From the NCBI GenBank assembly GCA_900541585.1, contig UQKD01000023.1, positions 1 to 50,358 of the forward strand: DNA of 50,358 nt. Reading direction: 5' to 3'. Under the pieces are notes generated by a model. It saw only the letters and a list, made by a program, of their open reading frames with translations, made no database searches and was not told where the DNA came from. A program made the position numbers and the translations under genes. Positions 8,119 to 16,844 of this stretch are shown piece by piece; positions within the stretch are counted from its first letter, which is position 1, and every line of letters starts with the position of its first letter. The DNA is from an uncultured Alistipes sp. (GTDB taxonomy: Bacteria > Bacteroidota > Bacteroidia > Bacteroidales > Rikenellaceae).

Positions 8119-8932
8119 CTTTTCCTCGCCGCAGGTGATGGCGATTCTCAATGTCACCCCCGATTCTTTCTATGCCGGCAGCCGCACGCCGGAGGCCGAA
8201 GCCGTCGAGCGCCGCGTCCGCGAAGCCGTGGCCGAAGGGGCGCAGCTGATCGACGTCGGGGGCTACTCCTCGCGTCCCGGGGCCGGCGAAGTTTCGGCCG
8301 ACGAGGAGTGGCGGCGCGTCCGGCTGGGCGTCGGGACCGTGCGCCGGCTGGCGCACGGCATGGTTGTCTCGGTCGACACGTTCCGCAGCGAAGTCGCGGC
8401 GAAGGCCGTCGAAACGTTCGGTCCGCTCGTCGTCAACGACATTTCGGCCGGGGAACTCGACCCTGCGATGCTCTCCGTCGTTGCGGATTGCGGCGTGCCC
8501 TACGTCGCCATGCACATGAAGGGCGATCCGAAAACCATGCAGTCGCAGACCGACTACCGGCGCGACATCACGACCGAAGTCGTGGACTATTTCCGCCGCC
8601 GCACCGAAGCGATGCTCGCCGCGGGCATCCGGCGTGAAAACATCATCCTCGACCCCGGCTTCGGCTTCGCCAAGACCATGGAGCAGAATTACGAATTGCT
8701 TGCGGGCCTGCACTGCCTCTGTGCGCTGGGCTACCCGGTGCTGGCGGGTCTTTCGCGCAAGTCGATGATTTATAAGGTTCTCGACGCCACTCCCGCCGAA
8801 TCGCTCGCCGGAACCGTCGCGCTGGGCTGGGAGTGCCTGCGTCAGGGTGCGGCGATCCTCCGTGTCCACGACGTGCGGGAGGCCGCCGACACGGTGCGGA
8901 TTTTCAAGGCATACGAACATAACAGCAGATAG
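8099..8932 (+). CDS. folP: Dihydropteroate synthase
   Basis: 277-residue TIM-barrel enzyme joining p-aminobenzoate to dihydropterin pyrophosphate in folate synthesis; it is the sulfonamide target. Visible motifs are AILNVTPDSF (residues about 15-24), DVGGYSSRPG, VVSVDTFR, VNDISAG, ILDPGFGFAKT and LAGLSRKSMI, with the terminal RVHD His. ATG 8099 is chosen over the longer frame from 8036, whose extra residues only restate coaE in another frame. It overlaps coaE by 20 nt and is 2 nt from the next gene. Confidence 0.96.
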   Translation: MKPMTVDFSSPQVMAILNVTPDSFYAGSRTPEAEAVERRVREAVAEGAQLIDVGGYSSRPGAGEVSADEEWRRVRLGVGTVRRLAHGMVVSVDTFRSEVAAKAVETFGPLVVNDISAGELDPAMLSVVADCGVPYVAMHMKGDPKTMQSQTDYRRDITTEVVDYFRRRTEAMLAAGIRRENIILDPGFGFAKTMEQNYELLAGLHCLCALGYPVLAGLSRKSMIYKVLDATPAESLAGTVALGWECLRQGAAILRVHDVREAADTVRIFKAYEHNSR

Positions 8933-8934
8933 TT

Positions 8935-9726
8935 ATGGCAAACGAACATCAGGCGGCGGGTGCCGCTGACAAGGCGGGCGGCAAACCCGCGCACCGTTCC
9001 CGGCATCGGTCGGGGCGTTCGGGCCGTCCTGCGGCAGGCGCACCTGTCGCAAAATCCGGATTGCGCTGGACCTGGCGGGACTATGCGCTGCAACTTTCGG
9101 TGGTTGTCATCGGCATCGTGGTTACTTTTGCCGGCAGCGGCCTGATCGAACGCTGGCAGCGAGCGCGGCAGGTCCGCACAACCATGCTGTTGGTTTATGA
9201 AGAGTTGAAAACCAATCTCGGCCTGCGTGACAACTGCTGCGAGAAACTGCGTTTCGATCAGGACGGGATGCTGATGTTCGACCATTACGGACGGAATGTA
9301 GACCTCATACCGACAGATTCGCTCGATCGTTACGTGTCGTTGTTGGGTACGATGCGCGGCGTCGATATTCAGAACGATGCTTTCGAAGTGCTGAAAAGTT
9401 CGGGCGCGATTCAATTTGTCGGAGATAAGGAGTTGCTGATGAAGGTGCTGGGCTGTTATCGGCAACTGGCCACTTTCAAAGCCCGTGTCGATTCGTACAA
9501 TCAGAGTAAGATAAATGCGATAAACCATTTTTCCGCCGGCGGCCTCCTTGCCGATTTTCACATGGAATCGCGTAAACTGTGGCGGGCGTTGCTCCACGAT
9601 CCGGTATGTAACAGTTTTATCGGTATGTCGGCCTACTATGTCGGCTATCCGGACTATCTTCGGAGCGACATCGCCGGCGTTGAAAAAACCATCGCCGCCA
9701 TAAACGATAAATACCGTTTCGAATGA
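8935..9726 (+). CDS. Unknown single-pass membrane protein in folP-lolD operon
   Basis: 263 residues that I do not recognise with confidence. Residues 1-45 are Arg/Ala/Gly-rich and probably disordered; one helix spans about 50-71; the rest is a soluble domain with helical character. The layout (short basic N-terminus, one helix, charged helical domain beginning [24 protein letters not shown] split over the membrane exit) recalls DUF6090-like Bacteroidetes proteins, but this is weak. Codons after about 9180 are visibly more AT-rich than in folP or lolD. It starts 2 nt after folP and its TGA overlaps the lolD ATG by 4 nt, so it is co-translated with housekeeping genes. Confidence 0.75.
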   Translation: MANEHQAAGAADKAGGKPAHRSRHRSGRSGRPAAGAPVAKSGLRWTWRDYALQLSVVVIGIVVTFAGSGLIERWQRARQVRTTMLLVYEELKTNLGLRDNCCEKLRFDQDGMLMFDHYGRNVDLIPTDSLDRYVSLLGTMRGVDIQNDAFEVLKSSGAIQFVGDKELLMKVLGCYRQLATFKARVDSYNQSKINAINHFSAGGLLADFHMESRKLWRALLHDPVCNSFIGMSAYYVGYPDYLRSDIAGVEKTIAAINDKYRFE

Positions 9727-10373
9727 TCAGGGTTACCGACATACACAAGAGCTTCGGCACGCTGGAGGTGCTGAAAGGCGTTTCGCTCGACGTGGCGCAG
9801 GGCGAGGTGGTCTCCATCGTGGGGGCCAGCGGCGCGGGTAAGACCACACTTTTGCAGATCATCGGCACGCTGTCGCGTCCCGACTGCGGCCGCGTGGAGA
9901 TCGACGGCCGCGATGTCTCGGGCCTGGGCGATCGGGCCTTGTCGCAGTTCCGCAACGAGCGCATCGGCTTCGTTTTCCAGTTCCATCACCTTTTGGCGGA
10001 GTTCTCGGCCTTCGAGAACGTCTGCATTCCGGGGCTGATCGGCCGTCGTCCGCGCGCCGGGGTCGAACGCCGTGCTGCCGAACTGCTCGGCATGATGGGC
10101 CTCGCGGCGCGCCGCGGCCACAAGCCCGGACAGCTTTCGGGCGGCGAGCAGCAGCGCGTGGCCATTGCCCGTGCGCTGGTCAATTCTCCCGCCGTGCTGC
10201 TGGCGGACGAACCCTCGGGCAACCTCGACTCGCACAACCGCGACGAGATCCACCGCCTGTTCTTCGACCTGCGCGAACGGCTCGGCCAGACCGTCGTGAT
10301 CGTCACCCACGACGAAAACCTCGCCGCAATGGCCGACCGCAAGATCACCATGTCCGATGGAACGATTCTCTGA
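9723..10373 (+). CDS. LolD-like ABC transporter ATP-binding protein
   Basis: 216-residue ABC ATPase of the LolD/MacB-type branch. Walker A is GASGAGKTT (near residue 38), Q-loop in [13 protein letters not shown], signature [16 protein letters not shown], Walker [13 protein letters not shown] and H-switch IVTHDE. In this branch the ATPase pairs with a FtsX/LolCE-like permease to move lipoproteins or peptides; no permease gene is adjacent here, so the partner must lie elsewhere. It overlaps the upstream gene by 4 nt and the downstream TIGR02757 gene by 17 nt. Confidence 0.9.
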   Translation: MIRVTDIHKSFGTLEVLKGVSLDVAQGEVVSIVGASGAGKTTLLQIIGTLSRPDCGRVEIDGRDVSGLGDRALSQFRNERIGFVFQFHHLLAEFSAFENVCIPGLIGRRPRAGVERRAAELLGMMGLAARRGHKPGQLSGGEQQRVAIARALVNSPAVLLADEPSGNLDSHNRDEIHRLFFDLRERLGQTVVIVTHDENLAAMADRKITMSDGTIL

Positions 10374-11142
10374 CGACAGCCTGCGGGAGCTTCTGGAAGC
10401 GCTCCACGACAAATACAACAGCCCCGATTTCATCGCCGACGATCCGATCTCGGTTCCGCACCGCTACACGGACCGCACCGACCGCGAGATCGCGGGATTT
10501 TTCTCCGCCACCATCGCCTGGGGCAACCGCAAGGCCATTGTCCGTAGCGGGCACCGCATGATGCACTTCATGGACGACGCTCCGGCGGATTTCGTGCGCA
10601 ACGCCTCGGAGCGCGAACTGGCGCTGCTCTCCTCCTACGTCCACCGCACGTTCAACGGCGCGGACCTGCGCGATTTCGTGCTGGCCCTGCGGCGCATCGG
10701 GGAGCGCCACGGGGGCATCGGGAATTTCTTCGAGGAGCGCTATGAGGCCACGCAGAGCATGCCCGCCGTGCTGGCCGATTTCCGGCGGGAGTTCTTCGCC
10801 GGGGAGCACGCTCCGCGCTGTGAGAAGCACCTCTCGTCGATCGAGAAGGGCGCGGCCTGCAAGCGGCTGTGCATGTACCTGCGGTGGATGGTGCGCCGCG
10901 ACGACCGGGGCGTCGATTTCGGCCTGTGGCGGCGTATTCCGATGTCGGCCCTCTACCTGCCGCTGGATGTCCATGTCGGCGACATGGCGCGTGCGCTGGG
11001 ATTGCTCGGCCGCCGCCAGAACGACTGGCGGGCCGTCGAGGAGTTGACGGACGCTCTGCGCGCGTTCGATGCGGAGGATCCCGCGCGGTACGATTTCTCG
11101 CTGTTCGGAGCCGGCATGGACGGCTATTTGAATGAACAATGA
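10357..11142 (+). CDS. TIGR02757 family protein
   Basis: 261 residues matching the Bacteroidetes-enriched TIGR02757/DUF2400 family by its start ([19 protein letters not shown]), the [13 protein letters not shown] segment and the later [15 protein letters not shown] and [12 protein letters not shown] segments. The function is unproven; the [12 protein letters not shown] stretch resembles helix-hairpin-type DNA glycosylase folds, but I cannot show this. There is no signal peptide. The gene overlaps lolD by 17 nt and trmN6 by 4 nt. Its last residues (NEQ) are encoded by an AT-rich mini-repeat that continues into trmN6. Confidence 0.85.
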   Translation: MERFSDDSLRELLEALHDKYNSPDFIADDPISVPHRYTDRTDREIAGFFSATIAWGNRKAIVRSGHRMMHFMDDAPADFVRNASERELALLSSYVHRTFNGADLRDFVLALRRIGERHGGIGNFFEERYEATQSMPAVLADFRREFFAGEHAPRCEKHLSSIEKGAACKRLCMYLRWMVRRDDRGVDFGLWRRIPMSALYLPLDVHVGDMARALGLLGRRQNDWRAVEELTDALRAFDAEDPARYDFSLFGAGMDGYLNEQ

Positions 11143-11150
11143 ATAATACT
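11130..11150. repeat. ATGAA/AATAAT-type mini-repeat
   Basis: TGAATGAACAATGAATAAT spans the end of the TIGR02757 gene and the trmN6 start codon. Similar low-complexity runs lie at 29711-29740 and 34603-34630, always at gene junctions. Confidence 0.5.
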
Positions 11151-11873
11151 CATAAATCCCGCTTCTTAAGCGGGTTTCGGTTTAAACAATTTGCAATAGC
11201 CCAGGACCGCTGTCCGATGAAGGTCGGGACCGACGGCGTCCTGCTGGGCGCATGGGCCGCGGTGCGGCCGCAGGACCGGCGGATGCTCGACATCGGCACG
11301 GGTACGGGGCTGATCGCCCTGATGCTGGCCCAGCGTGCTCCGGGGGCACACGTCACGGGGGTCGACATCGACGACATCGCGCAGGCCCGCGAGAACGCCG
11401 CCGCTTCGCCCTGGAGCGGCAGGGTAGCGTTCGCGCAATGCCCCGTGCAGGAGTTCGAAACCCCGGAGCCGTTCGATCTGATCGTCTCCAACCCGCCGTT
11501 TTTCGTCGATTCGCTCACCTGCCCCGACCAAGGGCGCACCGCGGCCCGCCATGCCGTGCACCTGCCGTTCGACGACCTGCGCGACGCCGTCCTCCGCCTG
11601 CTGGCTCCCGGGGGCCGCTTCGCCGTAATCCTCCCCACGGCCGAAGCGGAGCGTTTCCTCACGATCTGCGCCGGACGGCTGGCCCTCGCGCGCCGGACCG
11701 ACGTGCGCACCACGCCGCGCCATCCGGCCAAACGGGCGCTGATGGAGTTCGTCCGTGCCGACCGTCCCGCCGCCATGCCCGAGGTCTCGGAACTCGTCGT
11801 CGGCACGGGCGAACACGAATGCTACACCCCCGAATACCGCGCCCTGACCTGTGATTTTTACCTGAAATTTTGA
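11139..11873 (+). CDS. trmN6: tRNA1(Val) adenine-37 N6-methyltransferase-like protein
   Basis: 244-residue SAM-dependent methyltransferase of the TrmN6/YfiC family, which methylates A37 of tRNA-Val. FRFKQFAIAQDRCPMKVGTD is the family N-terminus, SAM loop LDIGTGTGLIALML follows, and NPPF (in LIVSNPPFFVDS) is the catalytic motif for exocyclic amine methylation. Residues 1-14 ([14 protein letters not shown]) come from a mini-repeat plus a hairpin (11158-11177) that looks like intergenic DNA, so the conserved domain may once have started later. It overlaps the previous gene by 4 nt and is the last gene of the operon. Confidence 0.9.
   Translation: MNNTHKSRFLSGFRFKQFAIAQDRCPMKVGTDGVLLGAWAAVRPQDRRMLDIGTGTGLIALMLAQRAPGAHVTGVDIDDIAQARENAAASPWSGRVAFAQCPVQEFETPEPFDLIVSNPPFFVDSLTCPDQGRTAARHAVHLPFDDLRDAVLRLLAPGGRFAVILPTAEAERFLTICAGRLALARRTDVRTTPRHPAKRALMEFVRADRPAAMPEVSELVVGTGEHECYTPEYRALTCDFYLKF
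11158..11177 (+). terminator. Terminator-like hairpin inside trmN6 start
   Basis: CCCGCTT and AAGCGGG (7-bp perfect stem, CTT loop) are followed by TTT. It falls at codons 7-13 of trmN6. It may be a weak attenuator between TIGR02757 and trmN6, or a relic terminator that became coding. Confidence 0.4.
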
Positions 11874-11899
11874 CGTCACACGAAAATAAGCTACATTTG
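11869..11899 (+). promoter_or_regulatory. Promoter of the DUF4831 gene
   Basis: TTTG (11869-11872), 19 nt, TACATTTG (11892-11899): a perfect pair. The -33 element overlaps the trmN6 stop codon. ATG 11927 follows 27 nt later. Confidence 0.85.
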
Positions 11900-11926
11900 T
11901 GAAACCGCAATAAAATTTTTCGGACT

Positions 11927-12820
11927 ATGAAATTCAGACTTTTGGCTTTAGCCATGCTGCTCGCGGGCGGCGTCTCGGCCCAGAACCCATACATCGCCCT
12001 TCAGGGCGCGAACGAAACCTCCGGCGGCCTCACCGTCGCCCAGCCCCGCACGATCCTCGCCGTTGATGTCACCGTCGAGCACGACGTGACGTTGAGCGGT
12101 CCCTATGCGCGTTATGCGCAGAAATTCCTCGGGGTGCGCGCTCCGCTCACCGACAAGACGACGTGGAGCATCACCGGGGCGCAGATCGCCCTGCTCGACG
12201 GCGACACCTACCTCAAAGCCGCGGCTCCGGCTCCGGCATCGGCCCGCCTGCTGTCGCACACCGCCTCCGAAAACGAGTTCGCGCGCCTGCAGCCGGACAA
12301 GACCGACATGACGACGCCCGCGCTGGAGGACGCCGCGCGCGCCGCCGCCGCGCAAATCTTCTCGCTGCGCCGCCACCGCATCGAGCTGGTCACGGGCGAA
12401 GCGGGGGAGAATGTCTTCGGCGAAGGCCTGAAAGCCGCGCTGGAGGAGATCGACCGCATGGAGCAGAGCTACCTGGAGTTGTTCCTCGGCAAGCGGATCG
12501 TCTCGACCGAGACCCGCCGCTACGTGGTCTATCCGCAGGCCGACAAGAAACAATATATCGTCTGCCGCTTCAGCCCGGCGGCGGGACTGCTTCCCGACAC
12601 GGATCTTTCGGGCGACATCGTGCTGTTGCAGATCGAACCTTCGGGCGCCGCGAAGAGCGACCTCGAGGCCGGTCCGAAGGAGACGCAGGTCGTGGCGTGC
12701 CGCGTGGCCGATCCTTCGACCTGCATCGTCGTCTCGGGCGGCCGCGAGTATGCCCGCGCCGTGCTTCCGGTCTTCGAATTCGGCCGTACGATCAACGTCG
12801 CCCTGCCGCGCCGCAAATAA
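11927..12820 (+). CDS. DUF4831 family exported protein
   Basis: 297 residues with a Sec signal peptide (hydrophobic core ALAMLLAGG, cleavage near VSA-Q at 18). The remainder matches DUF4831, a Bacteroidetes family of unknown function, by length and by the ITGAQIALLDGDTYL and RRYVVYPQ-type segments. There is no lipobox and no membrane helix after the signal, so it is probably periplasmic. It has its own promoter and is followed 7 nt later by the AlkD-like gene, with which it probably forms a two-gene unit. Confidence 0.8.
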   Translation: MKFRLLALAMLLAGGVSAQNPYIALQGANETSGGLTVAQPRTILAVDVTVEHDVTLSGPYARYAQKFLGVRAPLTDKTTWSITGAQIALLDGDTYLKAAAPAPASARLLSHTASENEFARLQPDKTDMTTPALEDAARAAAAQIFSLRRHRIELVTGEAGENVFGEGLKAALEEIDRMEQSYLELFLGKRIVSTETRRYVVYPQADKKQYIVCRFSPAAGLLPDTDLSGDIVLLQIEPSGAAKSDLEAGPKETQVVACRVADPSTCIVVSGGREYARAVLPVFEFGRTINVALPRRK

Positions 12821-12827
12821 CCTTCCG

Positions 12828-13484
12828 ATGGATTTCACCTCCCGCATGGCGGCGCTGCTCGGGGCATTCCGCCGCGAGCGCAACGGCGCCGTTGCCGATT
12901 CGATGCGCTTCTACGGCGCCCCCTGCGGCCTGAACTACGGCGTGAGCCTGCCGACGCTCCGCACGCTGGCGCGCGCCGAGACCACCGACCACGATTTCGC
13001 CAAATACCTCTGGCGGCAGGATGTCCGCTGCCTGCGCCTTGCCGCGCTGCACATCGCCGATCCGGCGCGCCTTACGCCCGGGGAGTTCGCCTTCTGGGGC
13101 GACGGGCTTCTCAATTCCGAAATCGCTGCGGAGGCCGCCTTCGCGCTGTTGAGCCGCATCGGGGCGTTCCCCGAGCTGTTCGCGGCGTGGATTGCGCCCG
13201 ATGCCGGGTGGCTGCGGCAGTATGCGGCCCTGATGGCTGCGGCCCGCGTTCCGCACCCTGCTCCGGAATGGTGCGAACCTGCGGCCGACGCCGTGCACCG
13301 GGCCGCCGCGGCCTGTATCCCGGAAGCGCACCTGCTGGCCCGTGGCGCCGTGGCGCTGTTCACGGCCCTCGGGACGCAAAACGAAGAGAACCGGCGTGCG
13401 GTTCTCCGCGCGGCCGGTTCTCTGGGGCAGCTCCCTGCCGAAGACTACGTCCACGAGGAGCTGGCCTGGCGACTGGAGGTTTAG
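12828..13484 (+). CDS. DNA alkylation repair (AlkD-like HEAT-repeat) protein
   Basis: 218 residues made of repeated amphipathic helices. NYGVSLPTLRTLAR near residues 36-49 and the later FAKYLWRQDVRCLRLAALHIAD resemble the AlkD-like DNA alkylation repair family, whose characterised members excise alkylated bases without base flipping. I cannot confirm the catalytic Asp/Trp/Arg set by eye, so glycosylase activity is unproven. ATG 12828 is chosen because it follows the DUF4831 stop by 7 nt. The stop codon overlaps the stop of the convergent thioredoxin gene (TTTAGG: TAG here and TAA on the other strand). Confidence 0.75.
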   Translation: MDFTSRMAALLGAFRRERNGAVADSMRFYGAPCGLNYGVSLPTLRTLARAETTDHDFAKYLWRQDVRCLRLAALHIADPARLTPGEFAFWGDGLLNSEIAAEAAFALLSRIGAFPELFAAWIAPDAGWLRQYAALMAAARVPHPAPEWCEPAADAVHRAAAACIPEAHLLARGAVALFTALGTQNEENRRAVLRAAGSLGQLPAEDYVHEELAWRLEV

Positions 13485-13807
13485 GATTGCATCACCTGTT
13501 CGCGCTTTTCGAGTTCGTTCAGCACGTTGATCAGGTGCTCGTACCCCACGCGGCCGCTTTCGCGCCACAATACCTCCCCGCGGCAGAAAAACATCAGCGT
13601 CGGGACCGACATGATGTTGTAACGCCGTACGATTTCACGCATCGAGGGGTCGTCGATGTCCGCTTTGTAAACGTCGACCCGGCCGTTCATCCGCTCCCGG
13701 AACTTGTCGATGGCCGGCATCATCATCCGGCACGGTCCGCACCAGGTGGCGAAGAAGTCCACGAACGTCAGCGCGTCCCGCCAAATGATCTTGTCAAAGT
13801 CTGTCAT
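13481..13807 (-). CDS. Thioredoxin
   Basis: 108-residue classical thioredoxin fold with the redox motif WCGPC (Cys23, Cys26), the cis-Pro segment MSVPTLMFF and no signal peptide, hence cytoplasmic. Probably a general disulfide reductase served by thioredoxin reductase. It lies 15 nt downstream of the UXS-like epimerase gene on the same strand and so may be co-transcribed with it. Its stop overlaps the convergent AlkD-like gene by 3 nt of stop codons. Confidence 0.93.
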   Translation of the reverse strand: MTDFDKIIWRDALTFVDFFATWCGPCRMMMPAIDKFRERMNGRVDVYKADIDDPSMREIVRRYNIMSVPTLMFFCRGEVLWRESGRVGYEHLINVLNELEKREQVMQS

Positions 13808-13822
13808 AGTCCTATTTTGTGA

Positions 13823-14791
13823 TCAGTTTATTTCCACCCATGATATTCCCGCATAGTTTTTGTCCGCAAGTTCCTTTTCGACGTAGCTGATCGTGCGCCG
13901 CAGACCTTCGACGAGCGGCGTGCGGGGCGCCCAGTCCAGTTCGCGCCGTGTCGCCGAGATGTCGGGCGTGCGGCGTCGTATGTCGTCGATGCGCGCTTCG
14001 GTGTGGACGATGTGCGAGCGGCTGCCCGTCAGGGCGATGATTTTTTCGGCCAGCGCGCGGATCGTCACCTCGTGGCTGCTGCCGAAGTTGGCCGTGCGCG
14101 TCGTCTCCGCCGGCGGAGCCTCCATCAGCCGCACCAGTCCGTCCACCACGTCCTCCACCCAGCAGAAGGTCCGCAGCTGCTCGCCGCTGCCGTTGATCGG
14201 AATGTCGCGGTTCTGCAGCGCCGCCACGATCATTTTCATCACCACGCGCTGGTCCATCAGGTCGGCGCCGCTGCCGTAGGTGTTGAAGATGCGCGCGATG
14301 CGTGCGTCGACCCCGAATTCGTACTGGTAGGCGCGGTGCAGGGCCTCGCCGGCCCGTTTGCCTTCGGAGAGGATGCGGTGCGTCGCGTAGCCGTCTGCTG
14401 CTTCGACCGAGGTGTCGCGGTATCCCGTGCCGTAGATGTCTCCGGCGGATGCGTAGAGGATGCGGGCGTGCTCCGAACGGGCCGTGTCGAGGGCGTTTAT
14501 CGATCCCAGCATGCTGACCTTGAGCGTCTCGACGGGCAGCGCCTTGTTGTAGCGCACGCGCGAGGGCGCCGTGAGGTTGTAAATCTCGTCGCAGCGGATG
14601 CCGAAAGCGTTGACGATGTTGTGGCGGACGTACCGGAATTCCGGGTGCGGCGGCATGTCGCGCAGCAGCGGCGAGCTGGCGGCATCGCGTACGTCCACGC
14701 AGAAGACTTCGTGCCCGTCGTTCAACAGACGCAGACACAGGTGGGAGCCGATGAATCCCACGCCGCCCAGTACGACTATTCTTTTTTGCAT
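13823..14791 (-). CDS. UXS-like NAD-dependent epimerase/dehydratase with altered active site
   Basis: 322-residue extended SDR most like UDP-glucuronate decarboxylase. The Rossmann motif GGVGFIGS is at 9-16, and RIARIFNTYG and NGSGEQLRTFCWVEDVV match the UXS sugar-binding region. The catalytic Tyr of YxxxK is replaced by Leu141 (ILSEGK, Lys145 kept), and the usual Ser-Thr-Ser-Glu segment reads SAGD (115-118), so the catalytic Thr and Glu are also changed. NAD binding looks intact; normal decarboxylase activity looks unlikely. It could be a regulatory paralogue or an enzyme with other chemistry. It precedes thioredoxin by 15 nt and follows the radA terminator. Confidence 0.85.
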   Translation of the reverse strand: MQKRIVVLGGVGFIGSHLCLRLLNDGHEVFCVDVRDAASSPLLRDMPPHPEFRYVRHNIVNAFGIRCDEIYNLTAPSRVRYNKALPVETLKVSMLGSINALDTARSEHARILYASAGDIYGTGYRDTSVEAADGYATHRILSEGKRAGEALHRAYQYEFGVDARIARIFNTYGSGADLMDQRVVMKMIVAALQNRDIPINGSGEQLRTFCWVEDVVDGLVRLMEAPPAETTRTANFGSSHEVTIRALAEKIIALTGSRSHIVHTEARIDDIRRRTPDISATRRELDWAPRTPLVEGLRRTISYVEKELADKNYAGISWVEIN

Positions 14792-14834
14792 TTTCTTTCC
14801 TTTTTACGGAAAGGGAAGCAATTTTTATTCCACA

Positions 14835-14882
14835 AAAAGAGCAATCCGGCAGGGAACGCCTCATTGCCGCTCGCCTGCCGGA
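14835..14882 (-). terminator. Terminator after radA
   Basis: TCCGGCAGG (14845-14853) pairs with CCTGCCGGA (14874-14882); on the minus strand the hairpin is followed by TTGCTCTTTTTG. It would end radA transcription before the epimerase gene. Confidence 0.65.
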
Positions 14883-14914
14883 ATCGGATGCCGTCGTTCG
14901 GGGTTCCGCGGCCG

Positions 14915-16282
14915 TTATTCGATGAACAGGGCTTTCGGGAGTTGGTCGACGCTGTTTATCGGGACGACCTCGATGCCTTTGGGGCGTTTGCCGCCTTTGG
15001 CCAGGTATCCCGACACGATGATGCGCCTGAATCCCAGCCTTGCGGCCTCGCTGATGCGCTGTTCGGTGCGGGGTGCGGGGCGCACTTCGCCCGACAGGCC
15101 GATCTCGCCGGCGCAGCAGACCCCCTCGGCCACGGGACGGTCGTAGTAGGACGAGATCACCGACGCCACGACCGCGAGGTCCAGCCCCGGGTCCGCGACC
15201 TTGAATCCGCCTGCGAAATTCAGGAAAACGTCCTTCTGGAACATCTTCATCCCCACGCGTTTTTCCAGCACGGCCAGCAGCATGTTCATGCGCCGGGCGT
15301 CGTATCCGGTCGTCGAACGCTGGGGCGTGCCGTACGCCGCGCCGCTCACCAGCGCCTGCACCTCGATCAGGTAGGGCCTCACGCCGTCGGCCGACGCCCC
15401 CACGGCGATGCCGCTCAACGGCTCCTCGTAGTGTGTCAGCAGGATTTCCGACGGGTTGTCGACCCCCCGCAGCCCGGCGTCGAGCATCTCGAAAACCCCG
15501 ATTTCGAACGTCGCACCGAAACGGTTCTTGATGCCCCGCAGGATGCGGTAGATGTTGTTGCTGTCGCCTTCGAACTGCAACACCACGTCGACGATGTGTT
15601 CGAGTATCTTGGGACCTGCTATCGAACCGTCTTTGGTGATGTGGCCGATGATGAAGATGGACGTTCCGGTCGATTTGGCGTATTTCAGAAGCGTCGCCGC
15701 ACATTCGCGGATCTGCGACACGCTCCCCGCCGACGAGTCCAGGAGGTCGGTGTAAATCGTCTGTATCGAGTCGATCACCACCAGGTCGGGGCGGTGCTCG
15801 GCGATCTGCGCCACGATGTTTTCCAGCAGCGTTTCGGGATAAATCAGACACTCGTCGTTGCCGATGCCGATGCGTGCTGCGCGCATCTTGATCTGCTCGG
15901 CCGACTCCTCGCCCGAGACGTAGAGGGTTTTCAGCCCGTTCGCCGCCAGTGCGATTTGCAGCGAGAGGGTCGATTTGCCGATTCCCGGCTCTCCGCCCAC
16001 CAGGATCAGCGACCCCGGGACCATCCCGCCGCCCAATACGCGGTTGACTTCGGCGTTCCCCAGGTCGAGCCGGACGTGCTCGCTTTCGCGGATGTCCCTC
16101 ACGCGCTGGGGCTTCGTCGCGGGCAGGGGACCCGCCACGGCCGCCGGAACCGAACCGCTCTCGCGGGCGATGATCTCTTCGGCGAACGTGTTCCATTCGC
16201 CGCACGAAGGGCAGCGCCCCAGCCATTTCGGGGCTTCGAAGCCGCAGTTTTTGCAGAAAAATGCCTTTTTGACCTTTGCCAT
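14915..16282 (-). CDS. radA: DNA repair protein RadA
   Basis: 455-residue RecA-like branch-migration helicase. An N-terminal C4 zinc finger (Cys10, 13, 24, 27), Walker A GGEPGIGKST at 96-105, the RadA-specific KNRFG motif near 251, and a C-terminal Lon-like domain with IIVSGYLAKGG are all present. Length is typical. The gene starts 7 nt after the stop of the lipoprotein gene and is probably expressed from the LUD promoter at 17518-17548 as a three-gene unit; a terminator follows. Confidence 0.97.
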   Translation of the reverse strand: MAKVKKAFFCKNCGFEAPKWLGRCPSCGEWNTFAEEIIARESGSVPAAVAGPLPATKPQRVRDIRESEHVRLDLGNAEVNRVLGGGMVPGSLILVGGEPGIGKSTLSLQIALAANGLKTLYVSGEESAEQIKMRAARIGIGNDECLIYPETLLENIVAQIAEHRPDLVVIDSIQTIYTDLLDSSAGSVSQIRECAATLLKYAKSTGTSIFIIGHITKDGSIAGPKILEHIVDVVLQFEGDSNNIYRILRGIKNRFGATFEIGVFEMLDAGLRGVDNPSEILLTHYEEPLSGIAVGASADGVRPYLIEVQALVSGAAYGTPQRSTTGYDARRMNMLLAVLEKRVGMKMFQKDVFLNFAGGFKVADPGLDLAVVASVISSYYDRPVAEGVCCAGEIGLSGEVRPAPRTEQRISEAARLGFRRIIVSGYLAKGGKRPKGIEVVPINSVDQLPKALFIE

Positions 16283-16289
16283 ACTCCTC

Positions 16290-16844
16290 CTATCTTGCGT
16301 TTGCCGAGGTGTACTCCCGGCGCACGGCCCTCGTGATTCCGGCCTCGGGGTAGAGGGCCTTGTACTCTTCGGTCAGGTCGACCGTCAGGAGGGTCTTGGA
16401 ACTGCCGTCCTCATCGTTGTAGGCCGCGACGGTGCAGGTGTACTCCATCGCCGGTTTCGGACAGTAGACGAGGATGTCGGTCGCGCCCGGGTCCTTGAAG
16501 AAGACGCCCCGTACCCGGTCCGCTTCCGCCGCCTGCCTGATCCAGAGACGCCCGCCGTTGTATTTGGTGAATTCCAGCACATAGCTTCCGCCCGCCTTCA
16601 CGGGGGCCGCCGCCTCGATCTCCGCCTTGATCCGTTCGGCCACGGGGTCCGTTTCGTTTTCCCCGGCCTTCGTCTCCGGTTGCGTGGGGTCGGTGGGGTC
16701 CGGTTCTGGGGTCGGGAGGGTAATTTCGGCCTCGACGCGCACGACGGGATAGACCGCCGTGTAATAGGCGTCGGAATCGTCTCCGCAGGCGGCTGCCGCC
16801 AGCAGCAACAGGCAGGCCGTGCCGTATTTCAGTTGTTTCATCAT
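16290..16844 (-). CDS. Small lipoprotein of unknown function
   Basis: 184 residues with a lipoprotein signal peptide: CLLLLAAAAC, then GDDSDAYY. The acidic residues directly after the acylated Cys resemble the Bacteroidetes surface-export signal. A Pro/Thr/Glu-rich linker (about 40-65) precedes a small domain I do not recognise. The start ATG overlaps the LUD stop (ATGA, 4 nt), so it is translationally coupled to the LUD gene; a second ATG one codon later is equally possible. It lies 7 nt before radA. Confidence 0.8.
   Translation of the reverse strand: MMKQLKYGTACLLLLAAAACGDDSDAYYTAVYPVVRVEAEITLPTPEPDPTDPTQPETKAGENETDPVAERIKAEIEAAAPVKAGGSYVLEFTKYNGGRLWIRQAAEADRVRGVFFKDPGATDILVYCPKPAMEYTCTVAAYNDEDGSSKTLLTVDLTEEYKALYPEAGITRAVRREYTSANAR

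Noticed and set aside
14003..16336. 777-codon plus-strand frame across the epimerase and radA region
   Set aside because: Crosses the radA terminator and two genes with strong motifs on the other strand.
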